64,000 bases of DNA from Triatoma infestans (lineage: Eukaryota > Arthropoda > Insecta > Hemiptera > Reduviidae). Every line of letters starts with the position of its first letter. Position 1 is the first letter of the stretch. The stretch covers positions 1-64,000 of the forward strand of contig JAAEAF010000217.1 of NCBI GenBank assembly GCA_011037195.1, given 5' to 3'. The notes beneath the pieces were generated by a model, which did no database searches, was not told the origin of the DNA, and saw nothing but the letters and a program-made list of their open reading frames with translations. Shown here piece by piece: positions 11,236-22,854 of this stretch. The position numbers and the translations under genes are program-made.

Positions 11236-12253
11236 TTATTATTATTATCGGAAACGGATGCCCAAAGGCGCGGGACCTAAGCCTATATGGCTCTTATCCC
11301 CCCGATACCCCCCGTAACCCCTTAATTAGTCTCCCCCGGTAACTTGCCGGTTAATCTACAATATCTCAAGATATCCCTATACTCCAACTCGCCTAGACAA
11401 TCCTGCGAGAGTGGTGTCCTCCCAAATATACGAAACCTAGTTCCAGCGAAACGGGGACACTGACATAAGTAGTGATACACCGTTTCCCTAACTCCGTCAT
11501 CACAGTTCTGACAAATGGGACTCCGCGTCTTTCCCATTTGTGTCCAGTCACTATTCCTACCAAGGTCCTCAAACCCGTCCTACTAAGAGACAGGAGATAC
11601 TCCGAAATTCTCTGCTTACCTGCCTTTATAAATCTTAGCTTGGAGGCACCCCTGCGTGTCCCCCCAGCATTTCTCCAAAGCTCTCGTCTCCCAAAGTCTA
11701 ATCTGTTTGTCGCGAAACGTCTTTGTAACGGCCAGGGCTGGTTCAGGACCACAAATGGTAATGATGATCCCTCCCTGGCCAGCCGATCCGCCCTCTCATT
11801 GCGCTCTATTCCCGCATGTCCGGGTATCCAATAGAGATGCACCTTACCCCTCCGAGCCAAAGCGTTGAGCTTCCTCCGACATTCTCCCACTAATTTCGAA
11901 CTCCACCAAGGCTTACTCAAAGCCCTTAGTGCGGCTTGGCTATCCGAGAAAATCCGCACTTCCTTGAACTCTCCCTGCCACTCCCCCACCAGGTGGCAGC
12001 ATTCAATGATGCCCACCACCTCAGACTGAAAAACAGTGGCCAAGCCACCCAAGGCCACCGAACTCTCTTTATCCAGTTCCTGAAACCAGGCTCCCGCCCC
12101 CGACAGGCCAGTACCCTCCTGCCTAGAGCCATCTGAATAGCAACGAATAATGCCGCTGCCCGACTCCGTTGGCCTCGTAAGGTTATCATCTCCTATACTG
12201 CCAATCGTAATCTCATAATCTCTCTCAAATCCCCATTTCTTGCTCGTCTCATC
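11236..12253 (-). mobile_element. 5'-truncated I/R1-like LINE with RNase H (copy 2)
   Basis: A second copy of the left-edge element. A 13-bp direct repeat AATTCGGGAATTA flanks it at 11223-11235 and 12254-12266. The 3' end carries a (TAA)n tail, seen as (ATT)n at 11231-11248, like I-type elements. The minus strand encodes an RNase H domain: CYSDGSRQ, FQSEVVGI with the Glu, FSDSQAALRAL, and WIPGHAGIERNERADRLA with His and Asp. A C-terminal CCHC finger (CQNCDDGVRETVYHYLCQC) follows after a frameshift near 11538. The coding end is PGETN with a stop at about 11322. All RNase H catalytic residues are present, but the element lacks RT and endonuclease and is frameshifted, so it cannot move alone. 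Confidence 0.9.
11322..12253 (-). pseudogene. LINE ORF2 fragment: RNase H and zinc finger
   Basis: RNase H covers about 12150-11740 and the linker (about 11730-11550) contains LLSLSRTGLRTLVGIVTGH. One lesion near 11538 shifts the frame just before the finger CxxC-H-C at about 11519-11460. The same open frame continues past the element start up to about 12510. I regard that extension as chance, because it runs antisense to a 3' UTR-like sequence and begins outside the TSD. Confidence 0.82.
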
Positions 12254-12289
12254 AATTCGGGAATTAAGTAGAGAAAGAATATTCTTGTA

Positions 12290-12526
12290 AGACTGATTAT
12301 TGAAGCCAGGGGCCCCTCTTGGGTCTATTAAGTCTATTAAGGCAGTCAGGACTCGAAAGGGTGCTCTAATTGACCACCTGGGGAGATCTCCCCAAACTCC
12401 GCAGTTTGATGAAGGACAGGACAAGGGTAGGGTCTCCAACATAAGGGGTGCCACAATAATCCACGGAGGGTCGCGGTGACGCAGGCTGAAGAGCCAATCC
12501 CTCCAAAGAATCTAATCTAATCTAAG
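12290..12526 (+). mobile_element. 3' end of another LINE with (TAATC)n-type tail
   Basis: Read on the plus strand, 12440-12526 looks like an R1/LOA-like 3' UTR: 'ggtgccacaataatccac', 'gtcgcggtgacg', 'gaagagcc', then three AATCT repeats (12507-12524). The insertion at 24500-24852 has the same tail and a similar ending. I infer that copy 2 of the RNase H element landed in or beside this tail. No coding part remains. Confidence 0.5.
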
Positions 12527-12539
12527 ACTGATAAATATT

Positions 12540-12765
12540 TTCTAATCTAAAAATCACGAAAAAATTAATAAAAATATTTGGTACAGTTGTACTTCCGGTT
12601 AATGGATTTAGCTCGAAACCTTGGTCTTGGATGCGATGGTGGACCTAAACGGAATATCAAGTATAACTTTTTACTTTTTTTCCGTTCTTGGATTTTGTTT
12701 GATACAGTTACCACAAAAACAATATGTACGGTCGACTCTGTTCAGGAAAATAGAAATAAGCGTTA
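12540..12765 (+). repeat. Family D repeat, copy 2 (one end)
   Basis: This contains the 'gtacttccggttaatgg' box at about 12590 followed by 'cctaaacggaatatcaa' and the 'gatacagttaccac' region seen at the microsatellite-bearing end of other copies. Confidence 0.65.
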
Positions 12766-12846
12766 ATAAATTCAGAAACGCTTCATTTTGCATTTTAAAA
12801 TCAATATATGTTTGTGCAAAATGTATCTGTATGTATATGTATGTGT

Positions 12847-12906
12847 GTGAGAGAGAGAGAGAGAGGGGGGAGAGAGAGGGGGGGGGGAGAGAGAGAGTGA
12901 GAGTGA
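12847..12906. repeat. (GA)n microsatellite with G tracts
   Basis: An imperfect GA/GGG repeat. It creates artificial Arg/Glu- and Leu/Ser-rich open frames on the two strands. Confidence 0.9.
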
Positions 12907-13394
12907 GAAGAAAACACATAACTTGAAAACAAAATTCACAATTGATGAAGTACTCAGACTGCCTAATGATTATTTAATTCTGCATCAATCAGAATTTTTA
13001 GCTGATGTTCAATTACCACGATTTCAGATCTCCTGTGTAGTTCATTTTCTAGATCGATGTCTCCAAAACACAATTTACGAACAAAGATGGAATATGAAAT
13101 CGGAATGTTTGGTTTAATCTCGTAAAGAAAAATTATGGTAAAATCATGGAGTTCTATTTTTGAATACTTTTCTAAACTAACATGTTAGATAGAAAATAAA
13201 TAAAAAAATTAACTGGTAGATAAAAAAGAAGAATAAAAGTTCTATAAAATATATATTATACATCATAATTATATATACAAATTTGTTTTAATTTACTAAT
13301 AAAAACAAAGATAAAGTAACACGGACATTTCATTTGTTAGAACCCAATGAAGGCTCAACAAATACTTACTGAATTCTATTTGCAATTGTAAATT

Positions 13395-14690
13395 CAAAAA
13401 ATCTGGTGTGAAACACTCACACAACTTTCTCTTACTCCAATTTTCAAAATTGTAATTGACAAATTTTAGAGGTTGTGTACCAAATTTGATGAAATTTGTT
13501 GGAGTTCGTCGAAAGCTGTAAAAAATGTTCAGTATAAGCGCACTTCCGATTTACTAATTTTATTGAAACATGAGATTTTGGCCATCTATTTGTTTCTAAT
13601 TAACTTTGTTTGAATGGTAGAAATCTTATATCAACTATGATAGCATTTTAGAGAAAAACATAACCCCGCCCCTCCCCCTTAAATGGCTTCACCAGGAGAA
13701 AAGTTTCAAATAAAAGTTGTAGCTCTTTATATGAAACACATTTATATATGTACTTCCTAATTTTAAAAAAATCGTTGGAGCACTTCCGCTCATCCAATTT
13801 TATCAAACTCGGAATTTCATCAACACATTTAATTCTAATTAATATTATTTAGATGACAGAAATGTATAATAAACTGAAATAGCACTTTAGAGGAAAACCT
13901 AAACCCACATTTCCCACAAAAGTGCCCTTAAATGAATTTTTCCAGAGAAATGTTTTAAATAAAAGTTGTAGATCTTTGTATGTATAGTTGATATTACAAG
14001 TTTGAAGAAAATCGTCGGAGCCATTTTTGAGAAAATCGCAAGAAAGTAAAAAAATACCAGAAAACTGAAAAATACATTTCAGCAAAAACGCACTTCCGGT
14101 CATGCCGGATTTTTTTCAAGCTCGGAATTAACAACAACACATTTAATTCTAATTAAAATTATTTAAATGACAGAATTGCATAACAAACTAAAATAGCACT
14201 TCAGATGAAAACCTAACCCCATCCGTCCACCAAAAGTGCTCTTAAATGAATTTTCCCGGAGAAATGTTTTAAATAAAACATTGTATATGCTTTTGTACGT
14301 GTAGTTGATATACTAAGTTTGAAGAAAATCGTCGGAGCCATTTTTGAGAAAATCGGAAAAAGTAAAAAAAAAAAAAAAAAAACTAGTAAAGTGGTACTTC
14401 CGGTTAAGGAATTTTGACAGATCCCATGGCAGATATCTAAACGGAATATATCAGTTTGAACTTTCTACGGTTTTTCGTTTTTTGAGCTATACTGTTCACT
14501 ATACATAACAACAAACACACACACACAACACACACACACACACACACACACACCATTTGCTAAATACCACTTTTTTGGACTCAGGGAACCTCAAAACGGA
14601 TATTTTCGGTGAAAACAAGATATCGAAAATTTAACACGATTATAATACTTCCTCTTACTCGGATTAAGAGAAAGAAATAATTACAACTGA
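13395..14690 (+). repeat. Family D element, near-complete copy 3
   Basis: This is the best copy of family D. The left end has a short palindrome, 'gtgtgaaacactcacac', followed by 'aactttctcttactcc'. Boxes of the type CACTTCCG(G) follow at 13541, 13781, 14091 and 14395, about 240, 310 and 304 bp apart, which define a tandem monomer of roughly 305 bp. Each monomer also holds 'actttagaggaaaac', a C-rich patch, 'ccagagaaatgtttta' and 'gaagaaaatcgt'. The right end has a (CA)n tract (14515-14553) and ends 'cacgattataatacttcctc'. Short open frames occur in the monomers (for example minus 13849-14103, FKTFLWKNSFKG) but change length between copies, so I do not call them genes. I cannot assign a transposon class. 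Confidence 0.8.
14515..14553. repeat. (CA)n microsatellite inside family D
   Basis: A CA tract at the right end of the family D element. The matching GT/CA tract occurs in copies at 19137, 30477, 42700 and 49860. Confidence 0.92.
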
Positions 14691-14768
14691 AATAGTTGAT
14701 TTTTGAAAATAATATAGCTATGATCTCTAAATAAAGCTGCATTAAATTTATACTAACTTATTGATGAT

Positions 14769-14995
14769 TTTTTTTTTTTTTTTTTTGAGGTGCGTCAACA
14801 TCTATGGTCATTTGCGCCCGGAGCCTTCTTAGTGCACTGCCGGCATCCTAACAGTGTTATCTCGTTACAGATAACACTGTCCATCACCGGACGGTGAGCT
14901 GTAAGGTTTCTAGGAAGAGAAAAATCTAAGGGTAGGACGGCTGGATTTGAACCCAGGATCTCCGCGTTGCTATTCAGCAACAATGTCTAGTATTA
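14769..14995 (-). mobile_element. tRNA-derived SINE-1 copy
   Basis: The element lies on the minus strand. The plus strand starts with a T tract (the A-rich 3' tail) and 'gcgtcaacatctatggtcat'. The internal core 'aacactgtccatcaccgg' follows, then a B-box complement 'ggatttgaaccc' (14943-14954) and 'gatctccgcgttg'. The A-box end is partly lost here. At least eight copies share this core in the window. Confidence 0.85.
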
Positions 14996-15833
14996 TTTTG
15001 ATGGACAAATTTATATTTAAGTTTAGATTTATTTTTACATGATAAATAATTTTATCAACTTCCAATTTTTTACCCAAATTATTATTACTTATTTCAAAAG
15101 TAATAAAATATATTAGCGTGATGTGTGAAATGTTGCTAAGGTAAATAACATTACAAGAAATAATAAGGTACTTACCTTAGGTTATTGTACTCCTACCATA
15201 TTATTGATCAGTAAGATATACAGGAAAGTGAGATAGACAACATAAACATTGGGAAAATGTAATTAAAAATCTATCTGATCATCAATAATATGATATATTT
15301 GAAATAAAGGTCTGAGCATTATTTATGTAGTATTTAATTAACACTGCCCAAACAGTCGAAAAATGGCCATTTTTAAAGTAGATTTGAGTTCAGCAAAATC
15401 GTCAGTATTTTTATTTCCGTATCAGAGAACCAACTGAGGTTAGCACTAAAAAGGAAATTTTTATGATTTTGCATTCATGGACAGTTGTTCTGGGCCATGT
15501 TTTATAATAAATTTACAAATAAACACAGAAGTACGTATAAATAACAAGGTTATATCAGTTATTTTCCGCCAGGGCTAGTAGACAATATTTCGAGTTAGCC
15601 GAACTAATTACATCGATCGCCTATTTCTCCTCTTTCTAGATAATTCGTTTTCTTTTTGTTTCTCATGAAGGCAACTATACAATAAAATTTTTAATGAAGT
15701 TAATAATAACATAATAACTATAATCATTATTTTAATAATTTAAAAAAAATATTATTTTTTTTGCAGAATGGAGGTTTTAAAATTATAATAAAATTATAAT
15801 CTGCCAAAAAATGGTGAATGATTCTATGAATGA

Positions 15834-17310
15834 TAGAATAGAATAGAAATGCTTTACTGACAAAGATTTATGACATGTAAATTAACAAAAGAAAACTTTA
15901 AGGCTAATCGGCTTGGTGCTTAACACTGTCATCCAGAGTTGTCATCAATTGTGTACAACAGTATTTACTACCTTGAACACTACCAACTAACAAAATAAAT
16001 AAAAGCAACATAAACAAAATAAATTTTCTTCTAAATAGAAATAAATATAACTTCTGAAAAATCATATGAATAATCTTACAAACACTTTAAAAAATAAATA
16101 TCTTACGAAAATAGAATAAACTAAAAGAACTATTTGTATATATACAATATTGGTAGAGAGACAGGTTTTCAATTTTGCATTATTGCTCAATAGTTAAACT
16201 TCTGGCACAAGTAGGCTTCTATATTTATAGGCATATGTATGAAAATTAATTAGGTTTCTCCAATTTGCACCATTCTATACATTTATCACTTCATTCAGCG
16301 ATAGTAACTTCTTACCAAACCATTTCACACGCCATTTCTGTAAAGTGGAGCATACACCCAGATAATGATAAACATCCTCCATTTCACTACTGTTACAAAA
16401 AGAACACCTTCTTTGTTCCTCAGATCTACAAATACTGGCATTAAGCTTAATTAGCTGTCCACGCAATTTTTAAATATAACTCTTATGGACCTTAAATTAT
16501 TGTGATCTGAGATATAATGATTTTCTGAGGAGAACAACTTCAGATCCTTATACAAAATATGAAAACTAGATTTTTGCGCCTTACATATCATTTCATACCT
16601 AAATTCTTTTTTTAACGGCTTCTAAAATATTTGTACAACATATCTTCTGACAGATAATCCAACTGCAAACCCAATTTATTACACAAGTCTAAATTATCTT
16701 TATGCCACGATATTCTCTTCCCAATAATTTGCTTCGCCAAAATTTTTGGCAGCCTTGAATCCGGCATCAACAAAACCTTTTTAATAATATAATTAAAGTG
16801 CAAACTCATCGTAAAGAAAAAAATCGGGTAAAGATTTGTTTCCAGGTACAAAATATACATTAGGGGAATTAAATGGTAACGAGAACAATCTTTTTATAAA
16901 GTATAGATTTAATTTTTCAATTTCTTCAAAACTACGGCTCCCCCGGACTTGCGCCGCATAACATATTATTGAGCGCACACAGGCATTAAAGATGACCATT
17001 TTCTTGGTATTTCACTTTTATTAAGAATGTTACTATAGGTGAAATTCAAGGCTAACTTAGCTTTATGAGACTTTTCTAAAAAGTGTTTTTTTTAAGATTG
17101 ATACGTGGGGTAAAACCAATCCCTAAATAACTATAATAATTAACGATTTCTAAGGGTTTACCATCCATCTTTCACTTTTCATTTTTCGCACGCCTACCTC
17201 CTCGCCCAAATATCATCACTTCAGATTTCCCTTTATTAACTGTTAAATAGCACAGACTGCAATAGCGTGATAAATTAATAATCATCATTTGCAGTTTTTT
17301 TTAGCTGTTC
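15834..17310 (-). mobile_element. 5'-truncated CR1/Jockey-like LINE (family B, copy 2)
   Basis: Minus-strand remnants, in order: an RT segment downstream of the active site (SLCYLTVNKGKSEVMIFG, then LEIVNYYSYLGIGFTP), a thumb (ACVRSIICYAAQVRG), a linker ending SEDMLYKYF, and a CCHC finger CSFCNSSEMEDVYHYLGVC at about 16410-16350. A (GAATA)n-type tail sits at 15834-15848. Stops and frame changes occur near 17180 and 17030 and between 16860 and 16460. The finger follows an arginine-rich stretch (RSEEQRR). No target duplication could be identified. It is the same family as 4456-6038 and 44638-46256. Confidence 0.88.
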
Positions 17311-19080
17311 TCATGTTTGTATTTTATTATATATATATTTTGAAAAATATATTATATATGTATTTTATTATATATATATTTTTCATTCTCAGGATATATT
17401 TGGTAATAGCTCTAAATAACTATTACATATCGTAAAATTTTGAAAGAGTTAATTATCGAATATAATTTCTATGGTTAAATTAATTTTGTGCTGGCTTATA
17501 CAAAAAAGGGCGCATCCAGAATTATATATTTTTCATTTTTTTTTCATGATTATATAACAAATTATTTGAAAAACACTTCATCCATTATTATCTAGGTTAT
17601 TTTGTTAGTAGCTGCTAATCAGCCATACTGCTAACATTCTCTCCTTGAATAAACACGTTATCGGCAAGGTATGGATGAAAATTTTTGGCAATCTTCATTT
17701 TTGTTACTTGTATAAAGGAACTTTTAGTATCCAATTAAAGTGTTTTCTCTAACCTATACTATTGTACAAATTCTCATAATCATTAATATGTATTTGTCTA
17801 AAATTAATATATTTTTTTTTTAATTTGTAATCCATCTGCCTCATTACTACGGAAATTCTGTTGGAATTCCTCGCAGGACATATTACTACTAAGAGCTTGT
17901 TCAGATTTCATCAGGCTTTTTGGACTGATCAGCTTTTTTTGCCGTACATACTATAATTATTTTTATGACCTCCAAATATATACTAATTTCTTTTACACTT
18001 CCTAATTTTTTGGTGCAAGGCTAGCTTGTAAATTTATAAGGATAACAAAGTGATGGTTTTTAATACATGATATAAACTCTACAGCTTTTTAAACTTCATT
18101 ATTTTCTCTTCTCCTTAAGAATACCGAAATAACTACTCATTACTTGTTATGGATATTCTACTCTTTGGATGGTTGATTAGCTTCACAGTCTTTAAATCTT
18201 TGTTTACGATAGGGTTATTAATATAGTTTTATGGTTCCTGTGCATTCTTAAATCAAGTCTGAAAATTTTAATCCGAGTTTTCATTTGGGATAAAGAATAT
18301 CCGACATTTGTTTAACCATTCTTTCAAACAAGAGACATTTTCTTTACTCAATTTTTAACTTTTTCTCCCTTTGGTTAGTTGTATCGTAGTATTTGCAAAT
18401 AACATAACTTCTTTCTGAAAGTAAATCCCCACGTAATTAATATAATGCCAGAAAAACAAAGGCTCTAAATATGAGACTTTCACTAATTAGCGTTTGATAT
18501 CACCTTACTCAGTATACTGATTATTAAAATAAATAAACATTATGTGTTCTATCTTACAAATTTTCCTTAAAGGACTTCCAGTTAGTGTCCGACCAAAATT
18601 TCTTGTAAATCGGCAACTGAAGGAACTATAGCCGATTTAGGCTCGAAAGATTTCGAAAGTCGAGAGTACATAAATGTTCAATATACTGTATAGTGCTGAG
18701 AAATTACATTCTCTTAGTACTTAAGAGTAACGTGGAAAGAATGATATGTTTTCAAAAGATATATCTTTCTTTAAAGATACTTTTAATACAAAATAATTAA
18801 GCCAAGCGGGAATAATAAACACTAACCACACACCAAAATTGTAAGTAAACAAGCAAGCCTTCCCAACTTTATTTCATATAATGTCTTTGCTTTCATTGTA
18901 CACCATTTCTAGCACACTCATTTCGATGTTGGAACCTGTCTGTTAATTTTATATGAAAACTCCTTCCACTTCCTGTATGTATAATATTTCATTGCTAATT
19001 AATCTCATTGCTACTGTAAGAGAAGTAAAGATATTTGAAGAATCATATCAAAAACTCAAAAATGAGTCCACCGGTAATAC
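17311..19080. other. AT-rich DNA without recognised genes
   Basis: This contains a duplicated AT block (about 17320-17390, 'gtattttattatatatatat' twice) and otherwise nothing I recognise. Confidence 0.5.
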
Positions 19081-19500
19081 AATTTATTGAGGTCTCCCTC
19101 AGGGGGAAAAATGTTTTTAGCGAATGGTTTTGTATGTGTGTGCGCGCGCGCGCGTGTGTGTGTGTGTTATCGAAAGATTGCAGTAAACTCAAATCTTGCT
19201 ATTTCGCTTAGGTGGTAACATCGATCTGACTTGGAGGTCCCAGTCAAAATCTTATCACCCAGAAGTAAGGCTTTACTGTTTTTTACCAGTTTTTCGCAAT
19301 TTTCTATAAAAATGGCTCCAAAGATTTTCTTTAAACTTCGTATACTAACTACAAATATAAATTCTACCACTTTGAAAATATTTTCCCAGGAAAACCAGTT
19401 CTGGAAAACAGTATTTTCCCGGTACTGTTTTTTACCAGTTATTCGCAATTTTCTATAAAAATGGCTCCACATACTACACATGTGTAAAATTGATTTTACA
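19080..19500 (-). repeat. Family D repeat, copy 4 (reverse orientation)
   Basis: This is the microsatellite-bearing end of family D, with (GT)n and an inner (GC)n at 19137-19166. It also has the block 'accagtttttcgcaattttc' followed by 'tataaaaatggctcca'. That block occurs twice, near 19285 and 19431, about 146 bp apart, with a near-exact match. This suggests an internal deletion or slippage of the monomer. Confidence 0.7.
19137..19166. repeat. (GT)n/(GC)n microsatellite
   Basis: Alternating GT, GC, GT dinucleotides at the end of family D copy 4. Confidence 0.9.
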
Positions 19501-19649
19501 CGGTTCGGAGCAACCTGTCGTTAGTTTTAAATTCTAACTATAACTACAAGCTTTGTTGCTTAAGGTGGAGGATGGAGGGACATATAATCAGACTCAGGAA
19601 AAACAAGTATTATACCCCCGCCGTTTTTATGGTTAGCCCAACTAATGAT

Positions 19650-20149
19650 GATGATTATTATTATTATTATTATTATTCAAAGAAGTGGAGGGCTAAACCC
19701 TACGCTATCCAAAGCCTCCGTGGGCCCACATAGCTACCCCTAAAGAATAACAATTACTGGGACTAGAACAAAAGTCCAGGCCCAGGATTTAACCATCTAA
19801 GTTTCACCACAGACCGAACAAATCGGACCAAAACCTTAAAAGGACATAGCTTAAGATCCTCTACCGATATCCTATTCCGGCCGAAGGTCCTAAACCTAAT
19901 CTCCTCACAGCCCAAACAATCCGTCATCAGATGCATGGGTGTTTCCTCCTCCGTCTCACAAACTCTACAAAAGGGGTCAGGCATGAGTCCCATTGTATAG
20001 AGATGTCTCCTTAAGCCACAATGCTCGTGAGGAAGCCAACCAGATGCCTGAGAGAGGTCCATGAAAGACATTGGATCCCGCTACTCAAAACTCCGTCCGG
20101 ACCCCCCAATGAGCAACTTAGACTGCCGACAACCCACTGCACTCATCCA
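19650..20149 (-). mobile_element. 500-bp LINE 3' end with exact TSD
   Basis: A 13-bp direct repeat CCCAACTAATGAT flanks the insertion at 19637-19649 and 20150-20162. The minus strand starts WMSAVGCRQSKLLIGG, meets an in-frame TAG, and continues through GLRRHLYTMGLMPDP to a CCHC finger CRVCETEEETPMHLMTDC and EEIRFRTFG. It ends GPGLLF with a stop at 19763. The 3' tail is (TAA)n, seen as (ATT)n at about 19652-19677. This is the C-terminus of an I-type ORF2. The sequence at 55060-55450 is a related copy. Confidence 0.93.
19763..20149 (-). pseudogene. LINE ORF2 C-terminus with CCHC zinc finger
   Basis: About 128 codons with one in-frame stop near residue 25. The finger CxxC-x9-HxxxxC is intact, and the following FGRNRIS and 'RFVRSV' segments match the usual tail of such ORFs. 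It would contribute to RNA binding in the parent element. Because of the truncation it has no start of its own. Confidence 0.85.
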
Positions 20150-20162
20150 CCCAACTAATGAT

Positions 20163-22850
20163 TAGTAAACACTGCAAGTTTAAAGGAACATTGTCAAGTG
20201 AATTATATTAATTGCAGTAAAAGGCGGGTGTGTGTGTTTTGCATCAAAATGTTTGCAATCAAATAATTCATCTTTTATTCAAATTAAATCTTTAACCAAT
20301 TAAGCCTTGTTTCAATCAAATTAACTTTTTTTTTACAATCAAATTAAACTTCTTTCAACCATTTCATATTCGTGTTAAAGAATATACAAAGTGTTGTAAT
20401 TCTACTGAGAAATGTTTAATTTAATTAAAAAAATGCTATTTAAATATAGAGTGTTTATTATATAAAAATTAGTTTGGGTACACTTCTTCCACTGATTGAT
20501 TCCAATGATCAGAAATTCCTTCCAATTACAACGCTGTTTTTTTTTTCACCGTTAACTCTTATGATTCTTGCAAGTATAATATTTTTTTTAAATAATTCAT
20601 CATGAAATATAATTAATTCAAATCTAAATTAAAATTCATTCATTTAGTAGTCAAATCGAGATTCTTTTTTATTGAATAAACAAATTTTTGTTGATAGATG
20701 CACGAGAAGAGATGTTATATTTAAAAAGTACATCAGAAAGATCGAATAGGAAAATTGGACTAAACGAACCATGAAAAGAATTATTTTAGAACAGAATCGT
20801 TCATTTATGGTAACTCAAAGACCAAATCAAGCATGTGGTATTGAATGTGTTTAAACATATTCTTCCATATACAGACGGATATTCTAGACTTTTTTTTATG
20901 ATATCATCCTTAAGAGTACATCTTTCAAAATTTACATAACGCATAAATCATGTAAATTTTTGCCTCACCATTTTTTTTTTCTGAAATTCAAGTAAGATAT
21001 ATTTGGATACGATGTTCTTGTATACAAATAAACAAAAAAGCAATATAGAATTTTAAGCTAAAATTGTGCATTCTCTCCTCAGCAAAACGCGAGAAAGGAA
21101 ATATTTTATTTTGTTATAGTGTGGTTTATTAATACTATAATACCTCTAATGTACATACTTATGTTTTCAAGAAGCAAAAATTGCAAGGAAGTAAAAAAAA
21201 AAAAAAAATTAATATTAAATTTGCATTCGTAATTGAGAAATATCCGGCAGCCTTCTTGTAATAAGGCAAAACGAAGGCGAACTAGAATGCATCACTGCTA
21301 CATCATCTCCAATTGAAAACTTAAAAAGTAAAGAGCCAAATGATTAACACTTTTAATGTGGCATGTTAAAATGACTTCTTGAAGAGACCAAACGAAAAGA
21401 AAATTCTAAATACTGGATGGTAGCGTCCGAGTCTTCAGTGAGAAGAAATTCAAGACATAAACTCACTCTGCGTTTAATGATCCAATGAAATGTGAAAGAA
21501 CCAGTTTTTTTTTTTTTTTAAATTACTACCTAGTTCAATATATATAGTACTCTATGCTTGAAAATAAAGTGAGCCTGCAATCCTGAAAAAAAGACTTCGT
21601 TTGCCGAGGAAACTATTACTCCAGGATTATACTCGCAGCACATTATACAAAGTCATAACCCACTTTATTTGGTATCGCAACTTGAATTCTACACCCTGTT
21701 TTCCAGCCAACAATCGTCATATATTTTTGTAACCCTTATTTTGTGGGAACCGATGAACAGAATACCGGAAAGTAAGTAATCAAGAAAACAGAAAGACTGA
21801 TGGACGTACAAGTTTACGAACTAACAAACTGCGGACTATCAGAAATAAAGAAGATGGAACTTCGGACCGACAGATTGGGAGATTGACCAACAAAATGACG
21901 GATTAGGACAGTCTTGCAGCTGTATATTTTACATTAATTTGTTGGCAGGAAGAATAGAGAAAGAAAACTGAATGGCTGATCGATGAGTGTTATATTGATG
22001 ATGTAAATTGATAGCGTTGAGAGATATGTTGTTAGTTAGTGTAGCTTGGTTTCTAGAATTGTTACTTGTTGTAACAGTCGAATCCGCTAGCTAGTTTTGC
22101 TAACTGTACGAGTATTCCTTGACCAGTTTTAAGGAATTTTTCTGGCTGAAAATTGCAGGGCTTGAATATGGTTTTTTTTCTAGCACTTGGTGGGAATAGA
22201 ATGCCTTTAAGAGGGAGTTTGGTTCCTCAATGTTCTAGCTCATTCGACCATTATGTACAGTGGGCATGACAGCTGGGGATCAGAACTCGTTTTAGGCTAG
22301 CGTAGCGCTGATGTGGATAGCACTGGAAATAACAAGGCTTACAGTCTAAATTCCACAATCGAAGAATTCTAAAACCTACAATCAGAGTCTTAAATCAACA
22401 TTGAAATCGTTTGTTGTAGCAGATTTCCACAACAGAGGACTGTTTATTCCAATTCACAGAAAGAAGATAAAAAGACCGATAAATAGATTGACAGCCAGGT
22501 AGCAAGATGACAGAAGGACTCCAGTCAGATAAGTAAACGGACTAACAGACAGATGGCAGCCAGGTAACGAGAAGATAGAAAGTCCACAGACCAACGGCCG
22601 ACTAAAAGCAATCCCATAATGTGCTGCTGTGATTCAATCTATAACCAGCTTAAATTCTGAGCCTAAATATGCGCAGATTTCATGATTAATTCCCTTTATA
22701 AAGCCAAATAAAAGCTAAAAAGTGTATATATATATATAATACTTTTTTAAACTAAAAAGTATATATATATAGAATAAAAGATCCAAATCTAAACTGCATA
22801 GAGAGATTAAGTTATTATTACAGAATTGTTTAATTCAAACAAACTTTAAA
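20163..22850. other. AT-rich DNA with a GAC/AGA-rich patchy repeat
   Basis: There is no recognised gene. Two patches at about 21780-21900 and 22440-22600 share short motifs such as 'gaccgacagat', 'gacagaaggact' and 'aactaacagacag', an irregular minisatellite-like arrangement in both. The interval between them is somewhat GC-richer and unassigned. Confidence 0.45.
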
Positions 22851-22854
22851 ATCT

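Noticed and set aside
12254..12510. Upstream 85 codons of the long minus-strand frame as part of the LINE protein
   Set aside because: The 13-bp direct repeat places the element start at 12253, and the stretch reads as a 3' UTR on the other strand. I left it out of the gene but kept it as a finding.
12621..12926. Open frames on both strands rich in Arg/Glu or Leu/Ser
   Set aside because: They come from the (GA)n and G-tract microsatellite at 12847-12906 and have no other coding signal.
13849..14103. Frames such as FKTFLWKNSFKG in family D monomers as a conserved protein
   Set aside because: Similar peptides recur (26847-27071, 59066-59275) only because the DNA monomer recurs. Start, stop and frame are not conserved and no family was recognised.
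13395..14690. CRISPR-like array of spaced repeats
   Set aside because: Repeat spacing is about 305 bp and the whole monomer is repeated rather than a short repeat with unique spacers. The sequence is eukaryotic.
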